From: Microbacterium hibisci
GTDB lineage: Bacteria > Actinomycetota > Actinomycetes > Actinomycetales > Microbacteriaceae
Reading direction: 5' to 3'
Length of the DNA stretch: 64,000 nucleotides
Assembly (NCBI RefSeq): GCF_015278255.1
Contig: NZ_JADIJC010000005.1
Span: 1 to 64,000, forward strand
Made by a program: the position numbers and the translations under genes. Below the pieces are notes generated by a model. The model did no database searches and was not told the origin of the DNA. It saw nothing but the letters and a program-made list of their open reading frames with translations. The stretch's first letter is position 1. Each line of letters starts with the position of its first letter. Of the stretch, positions 38,591-50,059 are shown piece by piece.

Positions 38591-39645
38591 GCATTCTCCT
38601 GGGGCTGGATGTCGGTGCGCACGACGGTCACAGTCTCGTTCACGTTCATGCCCTTCTTCTTCATGGCGCGGGCGCGCTCACCTGCGGACCGCAGGCGGGG
38701 ATTGACGTACTCATCGATGCCGAAGTTGATCAGCGACAGCGCGACGCCGATCGCGGCGATACACAGACCGGGCGGCATGAACCACCACCACTGGCCCTGG
38801 CGGAACGCGCCCTGCGCGCTCGCCCAGTTGAGGATCGTGCCCCAGTTGTACGTCGTCACCGGGATGATGCCGATGTAGGACAGCGTGGTCAGGCCGATGA
38901 TCGCCGCCGTCACCGTGCCCACGAAGCTGGCGGCGATCAGCGCCATGAGATTCGGGAGCATCTCGACGGTGATGATGCGGCGCAGCGGCTCGCCGTTGGC
39001 TCGGGCGGCCTGCACGAAGTCGCGGCTGCGCAGCGACATCGTCTGCGCCCGCAGGACGCGTGCGCCCCACGCCCAGCCGATGAGGCCGAGCACGCCGGCG
39101 ATGAGGATGAGCGGCGGGTCTTCGAACATCGAGGCGACGATGATGATCAGCGGGATGCCGGGGATCACGAGGAACACGTTCGTGAGCGCCGACAGGCCCT
39201 CGCTCTTCCAGCCGCGCAGGTAGCCCGACATCACGCCGACGACGATTGCGATGACCGTGGCGATGATCGCCGCGAGGAAGCCGACGACGATGACGCCGCG
39301 GGTGCCGTGGATGACCTGGCTCAGCACGTCCTCGCCGATGTGGGTGGTCCCGAGCCAGTGCGCGGCCGACGGCGGCTGGAACCGCGCCGTGTTGTCGACT
39401 TTCGTCGGCGAATACGGAGCGAGCACGTCGGCGAAGATCGCGACCAGCACGAAGAACCCGAGGATCGACAGGCCCGCGATCGACTTCTTGTTCCGGAACA
39501 TCGCGAACGCCGAGCCCAGCTTCGACCACACCGTGGGCTTCTTCGGTGCGCCGGATGCCGCTGAGAGTGCGGTGCTGCGGACGGTGGCGGTCGCCGGCGT
39601 GTGGGCCGGTCGCTGTGCCGCGGTGTCGTTGGTGATCGTGTCCAT
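38587..39645 (-). CDS. ABC transporter permease, DppC/OppC family
   Basis: 352 residues from ATG 39645. A long Thr/Ala/Pro-rich N-terminus (about 1-45) precedes TM1; the region near 90 (GTTHIGEDVLSQVIHGTRGV) and the EAA-type loop (AARANGEPLRRIITVEMLPN) are characteristic. Six TM helices. Two bases separate it from DppB. Peptide-type permeases often carry oligosaccharides in bacteria; the linked GH3 enzyme suggests that here. Confidence 0.9.
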   Translation of the reverse strand: MDTITNDTAAQRPAHTPATATVRSTALSAASGAPKKPTVWSKLGSAFAMFRNKKSIAGLSILGFFVLVAIFADVLAPYSPTKVDNTARFQPPSAAHWLGTTHIGEDVLSQVIHGTRGVIVVGFLAAIIATVIAIVVGVMSGYLRGWKSEGLSALTNVFLVIPGIPLIIIVASMFEDPPLILIAGVLGLIGWAWGARVLRAQTMSLRSRDFVQAARANGEPLRRIITVEMLPNLMALIAASFVGTVTAAIIGLTTLSYIGIIPVTTYNWGTILNWASAQGAFRQGQWWWFMPPGLCIAAIGVALSLINFGIDEYVNPRLRSAGERARAMKKKGMNVNETVTVVRTDIQPQENA

Positions 39646-39647
39646 GC

Positions 39648-40723
39648 TCAGGCCTCCGTCTGGCGCGTGCGCGGGTCGAGGAATGCGTAGGCGACGTCGG
39701 CGAGGAGGTTCGCGAGCAGCACCGAGATGGTGAGCACGAGGAACACCCCCTGCATGAGGGCGTAGTCCTTCGCGTTCGTGGCATCGAGCAGCAGCTTGCC
39801 CACGCCGGGGTAGCTGAACACCACCTCCATCACGATCGTGCCGCCGACGATGAAGCCCAGCGCGAGCGCGAAGCTCTGGATCTGGGGCAGCACTGCGTTG
39901 CGGGCGGCATAGCGCCACAGCACCCGATCGTTCGGCATGCCTTTGGCCTGCGCGACCGTGACGTAGTCCTCGTCCAGAACCGTGAGCATCATGTTGCGCA
40001 TGCCGAGCATCCATCCGCCGAGCGACGCGATGATGATGGTCGCCGCGGGCAGGAAGCCGTGGTGGAGCACGTCGCCGATGAACTCCCACGACCACTCCGG
40101 AGCCACGCCGACGCCGTATGCCTTGCCGATGGGGAACCAGCCCAGCGCCACGGAGAAGACCGAGATGGCCACGAGGCCCAGCCAGAAGTACGGGATCGTG
40201 CTCAGGAAGGTCGTGATCGGGATGAGCGCATCGAGCCGGCTGCCTCGCCGCCATCCGACGATCGCGCCGCCGATGGTGCCGATCGCGAACGCGACGAGGG
40301 TCGCGAAGCCGACGAGGCCGACGGTCCAGATCAGCGACTGTCCGACCACCTCGGTCACCGGCCGCATGCCGTGCAGCAGCGAGATGCCGAGGTCGCCGCG
40401 CAGCAGCAGCGCCCAGTAGTCGAGGTACTGCTGCCACAGCGACGTGTCGGTGTCCAGGCCGAGCAGCGCCCGCAGCGCCTCGGCTGCCTCGGGCGTCACG
40501 TTGCGGTTCCGCGCGAGGTAGGCGGTCACCGCGTCGCCCTTCATCAGACGCGGCAGGAAGAAGTTGATGGTGATCGCGGCCCACAGCGTGAAGAGATAGA
40601 ACAGCGCGCGGTTGCCGAGGAAGCGCCACGGTATGCGCACGCGGCCCTTGACGGCGCCGGTCGCGGTCGTGCCCGCCTCGATCGCGTCGAAGTCCGGGGC
40701 CGGAAGCTGGGGTGCCACGGCGC

Positions 40724-40727
<4 letters not shown>
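39648..40727 (-). CDS. ABC transporter permease, DppB/OppB family
   Basis: 359 residues, GTG start at 40727 that overlaps the previous gene by four bases. TM1 at about 40-60, periplasmic-side loop to about 130, and then the six-helix core with EAA-like segment QAKGMPNDRVLWRYAARNAVLP. Works as heterodimer with DppC. Confidence 0.9.
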
Positions 40728-42354
<1,627 letters not shown>

Positions 42355-42434
42355 CGTGGGCTGGTTCGCTTTCGTGTGGGGGAACGTGCGTGCGGACGGG
42401 GCGGGCGCGGTGCACCCGCCCCGTCCGCCGTGCG

Positions 42435-44087
42435 TCATTCGGCGGGCTGCAGCTTGGTGAGGATCTGCACGATCGCGGGCTGCGTCGGGTCGCCCGAGGC
42501 GTACTGGTCGTCCTCGGACGGCCAGCCGACGTAGTTGCGCGTGTTGAACTCGCCCAGCAGCGGGTGCGCCCCCAGAGGGATCGCCGGCACGTTCTCGACG
42601 AACGCGGTCTGCATGACCTGGAGCGCGGCTTCACGGTCGGCCTCCGACGCCGCGTTCGCGTAGGTGTTCAGCGCGTCGGTGACAGCGGGGTCGTCGAAGC
42701 GGCCGAAGTTGAACGCCGCCTTGCCGTCGACGATCCACTTCGGGTCCATCGTCGACGTGTACAGGCCGTACGCGTTGCCGGTGTCCTCGAGCCAGTGGAT
42801 GATCGCCTGGAAGGTGCCCTCCTGGCGTGCGGCATCCCAGCCGCCCCAGTCGGGCTGGTCGACCTTCACCTCGATGCCGAGGCCCTCCTTGAGCTCCTCG
42901 GCGATGAGCGCCTGCTCCGTGTTCCAGTCGCTCCAGCCCGCGGGCACCGAGATCGAGAACGTGACCGCCTCGCCGTCCGGGTCGGTGAGCGCCTCGCCCT
43001 CCCAGGTGTAGCCGGCCTCGGTGAGGATCTGGCGGGCCTTCTCGACGTCGACGGAGTACTCCTGGCCGGCGTACTCGGGAAGGATCTCGCTCTCCAGGAG
43101 ATCGCCGAGACCGGTGACGCTCCAGACAGGCTCGCTCGCGCCTTCACGGGCGATGTCGACGTAGGCCTGGCGGTCGATCGTCCATGCCAGGGCCTGGCGC
43201 AGCGCGGGGTCGTTGAAGGGCTTCGTCTGCAGGTTCATGAACAGCGTGCCCGCACCCGCGGTGGGGGAGACGAGGAACTTGTTGTCGGGGTCGGCCGACA
43301 GGTAGCTGTCCTCGATCTGCGGGATGAACGCCTGAGCCCAGTCCGCCTCACCGGTGGCGAGCGCCGTCGTGAGCGCCGCGTTGTCGCCGTACGAGACGTA
43401 GTGCAGCTCGGGCACCGAGAGCTCGCCGCCCCAGTAGTCGGGGTTCGCGGTGAGGGTCACGGCCTCGGTCGTCCACGAGTCGAGCACGTACGGGCCGGTG
43501 CCCACGACCTGGCCCTCGCCGGTGAGCGGGTCGGTGTTGGGGTCGTCGATGTCCTTCCAGACGTGCTCCGGCACGATCTGAAAGTGAAGCACGCGGGCCT
43601 GCTGCGTGAACTTCGAGCTGTTGAAGTCGATCGTGACCGTGTCGCCGTCGACGCTCACGCTCTTGATGTCGAGGGCGTTGGTGTCGTTGAGCTTGCCCTC
43701 GAGCACCTGGTTGAACGAGAAGGCGATGTCGTCGGCGGTGAAGTCCTCGCCGTCGCTCCACTTCACGCCGCTGCGCGCGGTCGCGATGAGCTGTGTGTAA
43801 TCCTCGTTCCACTCCACGGACTCGGCCAGCCAGGGCGTGGTGCCGAGGTCGCCGGTCGGGTTGACCAGGGCGAGGGACTCGAAGATGACCTTGCCGTAGG
43901 CGTACTTCGACGCCGACGAGTCGCCGAGATAGGGGTTGTTCGACTCGGTGGTGATCGCGCCGTCCGGCTTCGCGATCGTGAGGGCTGCTCCGGTGGACTG
44001 GGCGTCGTCGCTTCCTCCTCCGGCGCAGCCGGTGAGCACGAGCGCCGCGGCGACACCGACGGCGGCGAACGTAGTTCTGAGCCTCAT
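42435..44087 (-). CDS. Extracellular solute-binding lipoprotein, family 5
   Basis: 550 residues from ATG 44087 (ribosome site AAGGAGAAG). Signal peptide with lipobox LTGC, Cys21; the mature protein is a family-5 binding protein (TPWLAESVEWNEDYTQ, SGVKWSDGEDFTADDIAFSF, GTGPYVLDSW). The family binds oligopeptides but also oligosaccharides such as cellobiose in Thermotoga. First gene of the operon; promoter and operator at 44165-44194. Confidence 0.93.
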   Translation of the reverse strand: MRLRTTFAAVGVAAALVLTGCAGGGSDDAQSTGAALTIAKPDGAITTESNNPYLGDSSASKYAYGKVIFESLALVNPTGDLGTTPWLAESVEWNEDYTQLIATARSGVKWSDGEDFTADDIAFSFNQVLEGKLNDTNALDIKSVSVDGDTVTIDFNSSKFTQQARVLHFQIVPEHVWKDIDDPNTDPLTGEGQVVGTGPYVLDSWTTEAVTLTANPDYWGGELSVPELHYVSYGDNAALTTALATGEADWAQAFIPQIEDSYLSADPDNKFLVSPTAGAGTLFMNLQTKPFNDPALRQALAWTIDRQAYVDIAREGASEPVWSVTGLGDLLESEILPEYAGQEYSVDVEKARQILTEAGYTWEGEALTDPDGEAVTFSISVPAGWSDWNTEQALIAEELKEGLGIEVKVDQPDWGGWDAARQEGTFQAIIHWLEDTGNAYGLYTSTMDPKWIVDGKAAFNFGRFDDPAVTDALNTYANAASEADREAALQVMQTAFVENVPAIPLGAHPLLGEFNTRNYVGWPSEDDQYASGDPTQPAIVQILTKLQPAE

Positions 44088-44164
44088 TGCTTCTCCTTGA
44101 TGTGTGGGCACGTCATCGTGGCTCCCCGGAGGGTGACGACGGCGTCAGGGGTGATTGCCGGATC

Positions 44165-44194
44165 AACTTACAATCAAGTAAGTAATCTTTGCAA
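44165..44194 (-). promoter_or_regulatory. Promoter of the GH3/ABC operon
   Basis: On the minus strand TTGCAA (44194-44189), 18 bases, TAAGTT (44170-44165). Both hexamers are good and the spacing is normal for a housekeeping sigma factor. Confidence 0.6.
44166..44183. promoter_or_regulatory. Probable TetR operator in the GH3/ABC promoter
   Basis: Dyad ACTTAC-AATCAA-GTAAGT, perfect six-base arms. It lies between the -35 and -10 of the operon, 99 bases before the TetR gene, and would block polymerase when bound. Confidence 0.6.
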
Positions 44195-44281
44195 CTGGAC
44201 GAATCCGACCGTCTCGGCGTGCGTAGACTCACAGGCGCCCGGCGACGCATCGACAGCCGGCAACGAAGGGGGTGCCGACCG

Positions 44282-44938
44282 ATGGCAGGACAGCGTCGGC
44301 AGCCGCGCTCGCGGCCCGAAACACTCGCCAAGCGACGCGACATCCTCGATGCCGCCGTCGAGATCTTCGGAAGCAAGGGGTTCGCCGGAGGGACGCTGCA
44401 GGAGATCGCCGACCAGGTCGGCATGACGCACGCCGGGATACTCCACCATTTCGGATCGAAGGACCAGCTCCTCCTGCAGGTGCTCCAGCACCGCGACGAG
44501 ACCGATGTGGCGGACCTCGAGGAGCAGCACATCCCCGACGGCATGCCGCTGTTCCGGCACCTCGTCCGCACGGCGTTCGTCAACGCCCATCGCGCGGGGA
44601 TCGTCCAGGCCTACGTCGTGCTCTCGGCGGAGTCGGTGACCGACGACCACCCCGGGCGCGACTTCTTCCAGAAGCGCTATCAGACCCTGCGGTCGGAGGT
44701 CGCCCACGCGTTCGCGGTGGTATGCGCCGAGCGCGGCGTCACCGCCCCCGACACGGTCGCGTTCGCGTCCACCAGCATCCTCGCCGTCATGGACGGCCTC
44801 CAGGTGCAGTGGCTCCTCGACCCCGACGACGTCGACCTGGCGCGCGCGTCCGAGTTCGCGATCGAGGCGATCGTCTCGGCCGTGCTGGCACCGCAGCCCT
44901 CACCGCTGGCCGAGCCGGCCTCGAGCGCCCAGACATGA
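44282..44938 (+). CDS. TetR/AcrR-family transcriptional regulator
   Basis: 218 residues from ATG 44282 with GAAGGGGG upstream. N-terminal HTH: LDAAVEIFGSKGFAGGTLQEIADQVGMTHAGILHHFGSKDQLL in two pieces matches TetR; C-terminal ligand domain from about 85. Divergent from the ABC/GH3 operon, so it probably represses that operon and is released by the imported sugar or its product. Its stop lies in a terminator hairpin shared with serC. Confidence 0.9.
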   Translation: MAGQRRQPRSRPETLAKRRDILDAAVEIFGSKGFAGGTLQEIADQVGMTHAGILHHFGSKDQLLLQVLQHRDETDVADLEEQHIPDGMPLFRHLVRTAFVNAHRAGIVQAYVVLSAESVTDDHPGRDFFQKRYQTLRSEVAHAFAVVCAERGVTAPDTVAFASTSILAVMDGLQVQWLLDPDDVDLARASEFAIEAIVSAVLAPQPSPLAEPASSAQT

Positions 44939-44977
44939 GGCGAGCGGATGCCGGGGGGCCCGGCATCCGCTCGCCTC
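44937..44977. terminator. 18-bp hairpin terminator between TetR gene and serC
   Basis: Arms 44937-44954 and 44960-44977 are perfect; loop of five bases. The left arm begins inside the TGA stop. Contains the CGGATGCC word and its inverse. Confidence 0.85.
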
Positions 44978-44986
44978 GAACTCTTG

Positions 44987-46111
<1,125 letters not shown>

Positions 46112-46195
46112 CTAGAGACGCCCGCGCCCGCGTCCCTTCCGCGTGACGAGCCATGACGGGGCGTGCCGAGGTGGGCGGGCTTCTGCTGCGGCCAC

Positions 46196-46720
46196 GCGTT
46201 GTGCGAGGCCGCCCTCGGGTGCGCGGGTTCCGCCTCGGGTAGGGCTGGGGCAGGAGATCCGGGGTTCTGCAGGAGATCCGGGGCTTATCGGTCCTGTGGA
46301 GGCCCGGTTCTCCTGTGGAACTCGGGCGGCTGCGCGGGCGGACGGATGCCGCGGCCTCGGGTTGTGCGAGACCGCGCGGGTGCGCGGGTCCGCGCCGCGG
46401 GCAGGGCTTGAACAGGACATCCGTGTTGCAGGAGCTCCGGGGTTCTGGAGGAGATCGGGGGTTCTGCAGGAGATCCGGGGTTCGTTGGTCCTGTGGAGGC
46501 CCGGTTCTCCTGTGGAACTCGGGCGGTTGCGCGGGCGGACGGAGGCCGCGGTTCCGAGTTGTACGAGACCGCGCCGGGTGTGCGGGTCAGCGCCTCGGGC
46601 AGGGCTGAACAGGACATCCGGGGTTCTGCAGGAGATCCGGTGCGTATTGGTCCTGTGGAAGCCGGGTTCTCCTGTCGACGCCTTCTCCACAGTGGCACGG
46701 ACGGATGCCGCGACCGCGGG
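46196..46720. repeat. Noncoding array of three imperfect ~165-200 bp repeat units
   Basis: The 678 bases between serC and the DUF559 gene are mostly three tandem units (about 46196-46358, 46359-46555, 46556-46720). Each has one to four copies of a 19-base subrepeat (CAGGAGATCCGGGGTTCTG; e.g. 46251, 46270, 46429, 46448, 46467, 46610, 46629), a conserved block TCCTGTGGAGGCC, and a right arm CCCGGTTCTCCTG. The last subrepeat and right arm can pair over 12 of 13 positions (46270-46282/46303-46315; 46467-46479/46500-46512), leaving 20-base loops. No gene is supported inside. Confidence 0.85.
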
Positions 46721-46780
46721 TTCTGCAGATGCCGGGCGGATCTGCGCCCGGGACCGACGCGGACTCGCGAGTCTGCGGGG

Positions 46781-47614
46781 ATGAGGAATCCCCTGGAGGT
46801 TGTCGCCGCGCTCGGCGGCGTGGCAATGAAGGCCTCGGTCATCGAAGCCGGGGTCAGCGTGTATCGGATCGAAGAGGCGGTCTCTGCGAGGCTGCTCGTC
46901 CGGCCCAGGCGAGGCTGGGTCGCCCTCCCTGACGCCGACCCGCACCTCGTGGCCGCGGCACGTGCCGGCGTCGTCCTCACGTGCATCACTCGCGCGAAGC
47001 GTCTGGGGCTGTGGGTGCTGCGGGAGGACGGCCCGCACGTCGGCGCCGCACCCCACGCCTCACGACTCGACCTGCGCACTCCCGACGCGACGGTGCACTG
47101 GGCTCGGCCCGTGCAGCCGCGCGCCGCGGGATCGTTGGAGGACGGCATCCTGAACACCCTCCTCCTGATCGCAGCCTGCCAGCCGCATGAGGCTGCACTG
47201 GCAGTATGGGAGTCCGCGCTCAGGCAGAGGCTGGCGGACAGATCCGAACTGGCCCGCCTGCCCCTGCGTGCGTCCGCCCGTCGACTGCTGGAGGCCGCGA
47301 ACCCCTTCTCTGACTCGGGTCTGGAGACGATCTTCCGGACGCGGCTGCGGTGGCTGCGGCATCCGATCCGGTCGCAGATCTGGATTCACGGGCATCGCGT
47401 CGACTTTCTCATCGGGGAGAGGCTCGTGGTGCAGATCGACGGCGGCCATCACGTCGGTGTGCAGCGTGCCGAGGATGTGGCGCACGATGCGGCGCTGATG
47501 CTCCTCGGCTACCACGTCGTCCGGGTGACGTACGACCAGGTGATCGAGCGCTGGCACGAGGTTCAGGACCTGATCATGCGCGCCGTGGCGCAGGGATTGC
47601 ACCGGGCGGCCTGA
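46781..47614 (+). CDS. AbiEi-like winged-helix plus DUF559 (Vsr-like) endonuclease-fold protein
   Basis: 277 residues from ATG 46781. N-terminal part (about 5-75) follows the type IV antitoxin AbiEi HTH: LEVVAALGGVAMKASVIEAG then AVSARLLVRPRRGWVALP. C-terminal part (about 165-270) is a DUF559/very-short-patch-repair-like nuclease: SGLETIFRTRLRWL, HGHRVDFLIGERLVVQIDGGHH and LLGYHVVRVTYDQVI. The usual ExD of the PD-(D/E)XK core reads QID here. Function unproven; likely DNA binding or cleaving. It is flanked by related repeat copies on both sides (46196-46720 and 47651-47723). No partner toxin gene is adjacent. Confidence 0.82.
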   Translation: MRNPLEVVAALGGVAMKASVIEAGVSVYRIEEAVSARLLVRPRRGWVALPDADPHLVAAARAGVVLTCITRAKRLGLWVLREDGPHVGAAPHASRLDLRTPDATVHWARPVQPRAAGSLEDGILNTLLLIAACQPHEAALAVWESALRQRLADRSELARLPLRASARRLLEAANPFSDSGLETIFRTRLRWLRHPIRSQIWIHGHRVDFLIGERLVVQIDGGHHVGVQRAEDVAHDAALMLLGYHVVRVTYDQVIERWHEVQDLIMRAVAQGLHRAA

Positions 47615-47650
47615 AGCGACCCGTCCCGCGTGAGGCCGCATGCAGCGTGG

Positions 47651-47723
47651 TTCAACAGGTCAACCGCAGTTCTGGAGGAGTGCTGAGCGCCTGCGGATCC
47701 TGTGGAGGCCCCGTTGACCTGTC
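47651..47723. repeat. Diverged fourth copy of the repeat unit downstream of the DUF559 gene
   Basis: Aligns with the third upstream unit: AACAGG..., TTCTGGAGGAG, TCCTGTGGAGGCCCC, CCTGTC. Its outer arms ACAGGTCAAC (47655-47664) and GTTGACCTGT (47713-47722) pair perfectly, while their sequence differs from the upstream arms. Confidence 0.7.
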
Positions 47724-47850
47724 TAAGCCCCTGTGTGAGCCCACGGCGGGGAGCCGAACCTCGGTGCGGGACCACGACCGGTGCCGTCATCCCGCCGGTC
47801 GCGCGGGGGTTCGCGCAGGAGGCCACGGCCGGGGCGTCGGGAGCAGAGGA

Positions 47851-47856
47851 TAGGCT
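47851..47856 (+). promoter_or_regulatory. Probable -10 element of the IdeR/DtxR gene
   Basis: TAGGCT inside a small dyad GAGGA...TCCTC (47846-47862). Leader of about 30 bases. Confidence 0.4.
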
Positions 47857-47891
47857 GTCCTCAGCCCCTTGAGACCCCTGAGGACACCGCG

Positions 47892-48593
47892 ATGACCGAC
47901 CTGATCGACACGACCGAGATGTACCTGCGCACGATCCTCGAGCTCGAGGAGGAGAACATCGTGCCCCTGCGGGCTCGCATCTCGGAGCGTCTCGGGCACT
48001 CGGGCCCGACCGTGTCGCAGACGATCGGCCGCATGGAGCGCGACGGGCTCGTCGTGGTCTCCGAGGACCGCACCCTCGAGCTCACCGACGCCGGACGCCA
48101 GAAGGCCGTCGACGTCATGCGCAAGCACCGGCTCGCCGAGCGCCTGCTGTCGGACGTGATCGGCCTGGACTGGGCGTACGTGCACGAAGAGGCGTGCCGG
48201 TGGGAGCACGTGATGAGCGAGCAGGTCGAGCGCCGCCTCGTCGAACTGCTGGGCCACCCCACCGAGTCGCCGTACGGCAACCCGATCCCGGGACTCGACC
48301 AGCTCGGCGACGCGCCCACGGGCGGCTTCGAGCAGGGCGTGGTCGGGCTCGTGCGCCGCCTCAACGACGCCGGCGAGCCCATCACCGGCACGGTCCGCCG
48401 CCTCGCCGAGCCCGCTCAGGTCGACCCCGAGCTGCTCCAGCAGCTCAAGGGTGCCGGCGTTGTGCCGGGCGCCGTCGGCGCGTACCGCTACAACGAGGGC
48501 TACGTGCTCGTGCAGATGCAGGGAAGCGACGAGGGTCTCGAGCTCCCGGTCGAGGTGGCCTCGCACATCTTCCTGGTCGACGAGGCGCGCTGA
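47892..48593 (+). CDS. dtxR: Iron-dependent repressor, IdeR/DtxR family
   Basis: 233 residues from ATG 47892. The N-terminal winged helix DTTEMYLRTILELEEENIVP with recognition helix SGPTVSQTIGRMERDGL, the dimer and metal domain EEACRWEHVMSEQVERRL with metal ligands, and an SH3-like C-terminal domain (about 150-233) make it a full-length DtxR. With Fe(II) it represses iron-uptake genes. An iron box in front of the siderophore ABC operon lies at 61170, a likely target. Confidence 0.93.
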   Translation: MTDLIDTTEMYLRTILELEEENIVPLRARISERLGHSGPTVSQTIGRMERDGLVVVSEDRTLELTDAGRQKAVDVMRKHRLAERLLSDVIGLDWAYVHEEACRWEHVMSEQVERRLVELLGHPTESPYGNPIPGLDQLGDAPTGGFEQGVVGLVRRLNDAGEPITGTVRRLAEPAQVDPELLQQLKGAGVVPGAVGAYRYNEGYVLVQMQGSDEGLELPVEVASHIFLVDEAR

Positions 48594-48661
48594 CGGGAAA
48601 GCGGATGCCGAGCCTTCGGCCTCCCCTCGCCACACTGTGCGGAGATTGCCAGGCGTGGAGC

Positions 48662-48690
48662 GTGACAGAATCGTGACCTTCGGGTAGCCT
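48662..48690 (+). promoter_or_regulatory. Possible promoter of the M23 peptidase gene
   Basis: GTGACA (48662-48667), 17 bases, TAGCCT (48685-48690). Leaves a leader of about 150 bases. I looked for a c-di-AMP (ydaO) riboswitch there and could not support one. Confidence 0.4.
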
Positions 48691-48844
48691 CGAACAGTCC
48701 ACCAGGCGAGAAGCCCGCCGACCGGACCCCGCGTGGATTGCCTCACCGGCTCGTCGTCCACACGTGGCATAGCCCGCACATCGTGCCCCGACATCGAGTG
48801 CTGACGAGCCAGGCGCCCCGGCGCAGAGGCGCCGGAGGACCAGT

Positions 48845-49777
48845 TTGGCTGAAGAGATCGAGTCGCACGCGAACGTGCCCGAGCACGCGGCGACGGACCA
48901 TACCCGTCGTGTGCGAAATCGGAAGACCCCGGTGCGACGCGCTCGCGCCGCCGTGCCCGCGAAGCCCTCGGCCGCGAGCGCGACGACCGCTCCGGCGAAG
49001 TCGGCGGCGACCGCGGCGTCGAAGAAGGGCCGCGTCACGAAGCCGCTGCGCAGCCTCGTCATCCTGAGCATGGTCGGCGGCCTCGTGGCCACCGTCGCGC
49101 TGCCCGCCTTCGCTGCCGGTGCCGGGCGCACCACCGAGGAGCCCCTCACGCTGCAGCAGATGGCCGTGGACGACGCCCAGTCGTTCGTCGCGGCATCCGA
49201 TGCGACTGCGTCCGAGCTCTCCCGCGAGGGATATGCGGCCACCACGCCCGAAGAGATCGAGAAGAAGAAGGCCGAAGCGGCCGCCGCCGAGCGCGCGCGC
49301 CAGATCGCGGCGGCTGCTGCCGCCGCCGCGGCCTCGCGATCCTCCTCGGTGCCGACGAACATCGCGCTCACGTCGCCGGGCACCGGCGAAGTGCGCTGGC
49401 CGATCCTCAACTTCACCAAGGGTCGCGGCCTCTGGGACTCGGGCTACCACCAGGGCGTCGATCTGCTGTCGTCGTGCGGCACGCCGCTCTACGCGGCCGC
49501 GGCCGGCGTGGTCAAGGTCTCGCAGGAGAGCTACGGCGGCTACGGCGTCGGCGTCTCGATCGACCACGTCATCGGCGGTCAGCGCGTCAACACGCTGTAC
49601 GGCCACATGACCTACGGCAGCCGCCAGGTGTCGGTCGGCCAGTCGGTCGAGGCGGGCCAGCTCATCGGCCTCGTCGGCAGCACCGGCAGCTCGACGGCGT
49701 GCCACCTCCACTTCGAGGTCCACATCAACGGCTCCGTCGTCGACCCGTGGGCCTGGCTGCAGGCCAACGCGGGCTGA
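48845..49777 (+). CDS. M23-family peptidoglycan endopeptidase, membrane-anchored or secreted
   Basis: 310 residues from TTG 48845, with GGAGGACC just upstream. An N-terminal cytoplasmic Lys/Ala-rich part (about 1-70), one hydrophobic segment (about 70-92: LVILSMVGGLVATVALPAFA, may be cleaved), a helical Ala/Glu linker, and an M23 LytM domain at about 185-305 with zinc ligands HQGVD and HLHFEVH. The domain keeps its ligands, so it can cut peptidoglycan cross-bridges. Starts with the rare TTG codon. Confidence 0.88.
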   Translation: MAEEIESHANVPEHAATDHTRRVRNRKTPVRRARAAVPAKPSAASATTAPAKSAATAASKKGRVTKPLRSLVILSMVGGLVATVALPAFAAGAGRTTEEPLTLQQMAVDDAQSFVAASDATASELSREGYAATTPEEIEKKKAEAAAAERARQIAAAAAAAAASRSSSVPTNIALTSPGTGEVRWPILNFTKGRGLWDSGYHQGVDLLSSCGTPLYAAAAGVVKVSQESYGGYGVGVSIDHVIGGQRVNTLYGHMTYGSRQVSVGQSVEAGQLIGLVGSTGSSTACHLHFEVHINGSVVDPWAWLQANAG

Positions 49778-49812
49778 GCCTGTACGTCACGGATCCCCTG
49801 CAATCGCACCAG

Positions 49813-49855
49813 AGAACGGATGCCGCCGCCCACGCCGGGCGGCGGCATCCGTTCT
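49813..49855 (+). terminator. 19-bp hairpin terminator after the M23 gene
   Basis: Perfect arms 49813-49831 and 49837-49855, loop ACGCC. The stem is built around CGGATGCC and GGCATCCG. Confidence 0.85.
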
Positions 49856-49948
49856 TCGACACGCCCGGTGTCGTTCACCGCGCCACGACCCCGGTGTCCG
49901 CTGGGTGCGTTAGCCTGATCCCGACGCTGAGAGAGCGGAGGGGAGCCG

Positions 49949-50059
49949 ATGGGCTGCACACCACGCATCCGCACCATGGATGCGCTCGGACGCCTCGTCC
50001 TTCGGCATTGCACGACTGACTGCCGCGGCATTGCCGTGGCGCCAAGGCGCTGTCTGTAG
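49949..50059 (+). CDS. Possible small Cys-rich peptide (36 residues) or leader frame
   Basis: ATG 49949 has the strong ribosome site GGAGGGGAGCCG directly upstream. The frame encodes 36 residues with four Cys (positions 3, 21, 25, 35) and six or more Arg, ending in TAG inside the following terminator stem. An actinobacterial -10 (TTAGCCT, about 49910) lies upstream. Not a known family to me. The frame may be a leader peptide, or the region may be a small RNA: dyads occur at 49964-49984 (CGCATCC/GGATGCG) and just before the terminator. Confidence 0.4.
   Translation: MGCTPRIRTMDALGRLVLRHCTTDCRGIAVAPRRCL

Noticed and set aside
46251..46645. CRISPR-like look of the regularly repeated 19-base words
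   Set aside because: The copies are contiguous without unique spacers and no cas gene is present.
46285..47157. Open frames on the minus strand across the repeat array, with recurring SCRTP and QENRAS words
   Set aside because: These are translations of the DNA repeats in changing frames; no start, ribosome site or domain supports them.
48691..48844. Long leader of the M23 gene as a possible ydaO (c-di-AMP) riboswitch
   Set aside because: The conserved sequence blocks of that class are not visible; only a GC-rich dyad near the ribosome site is seen.
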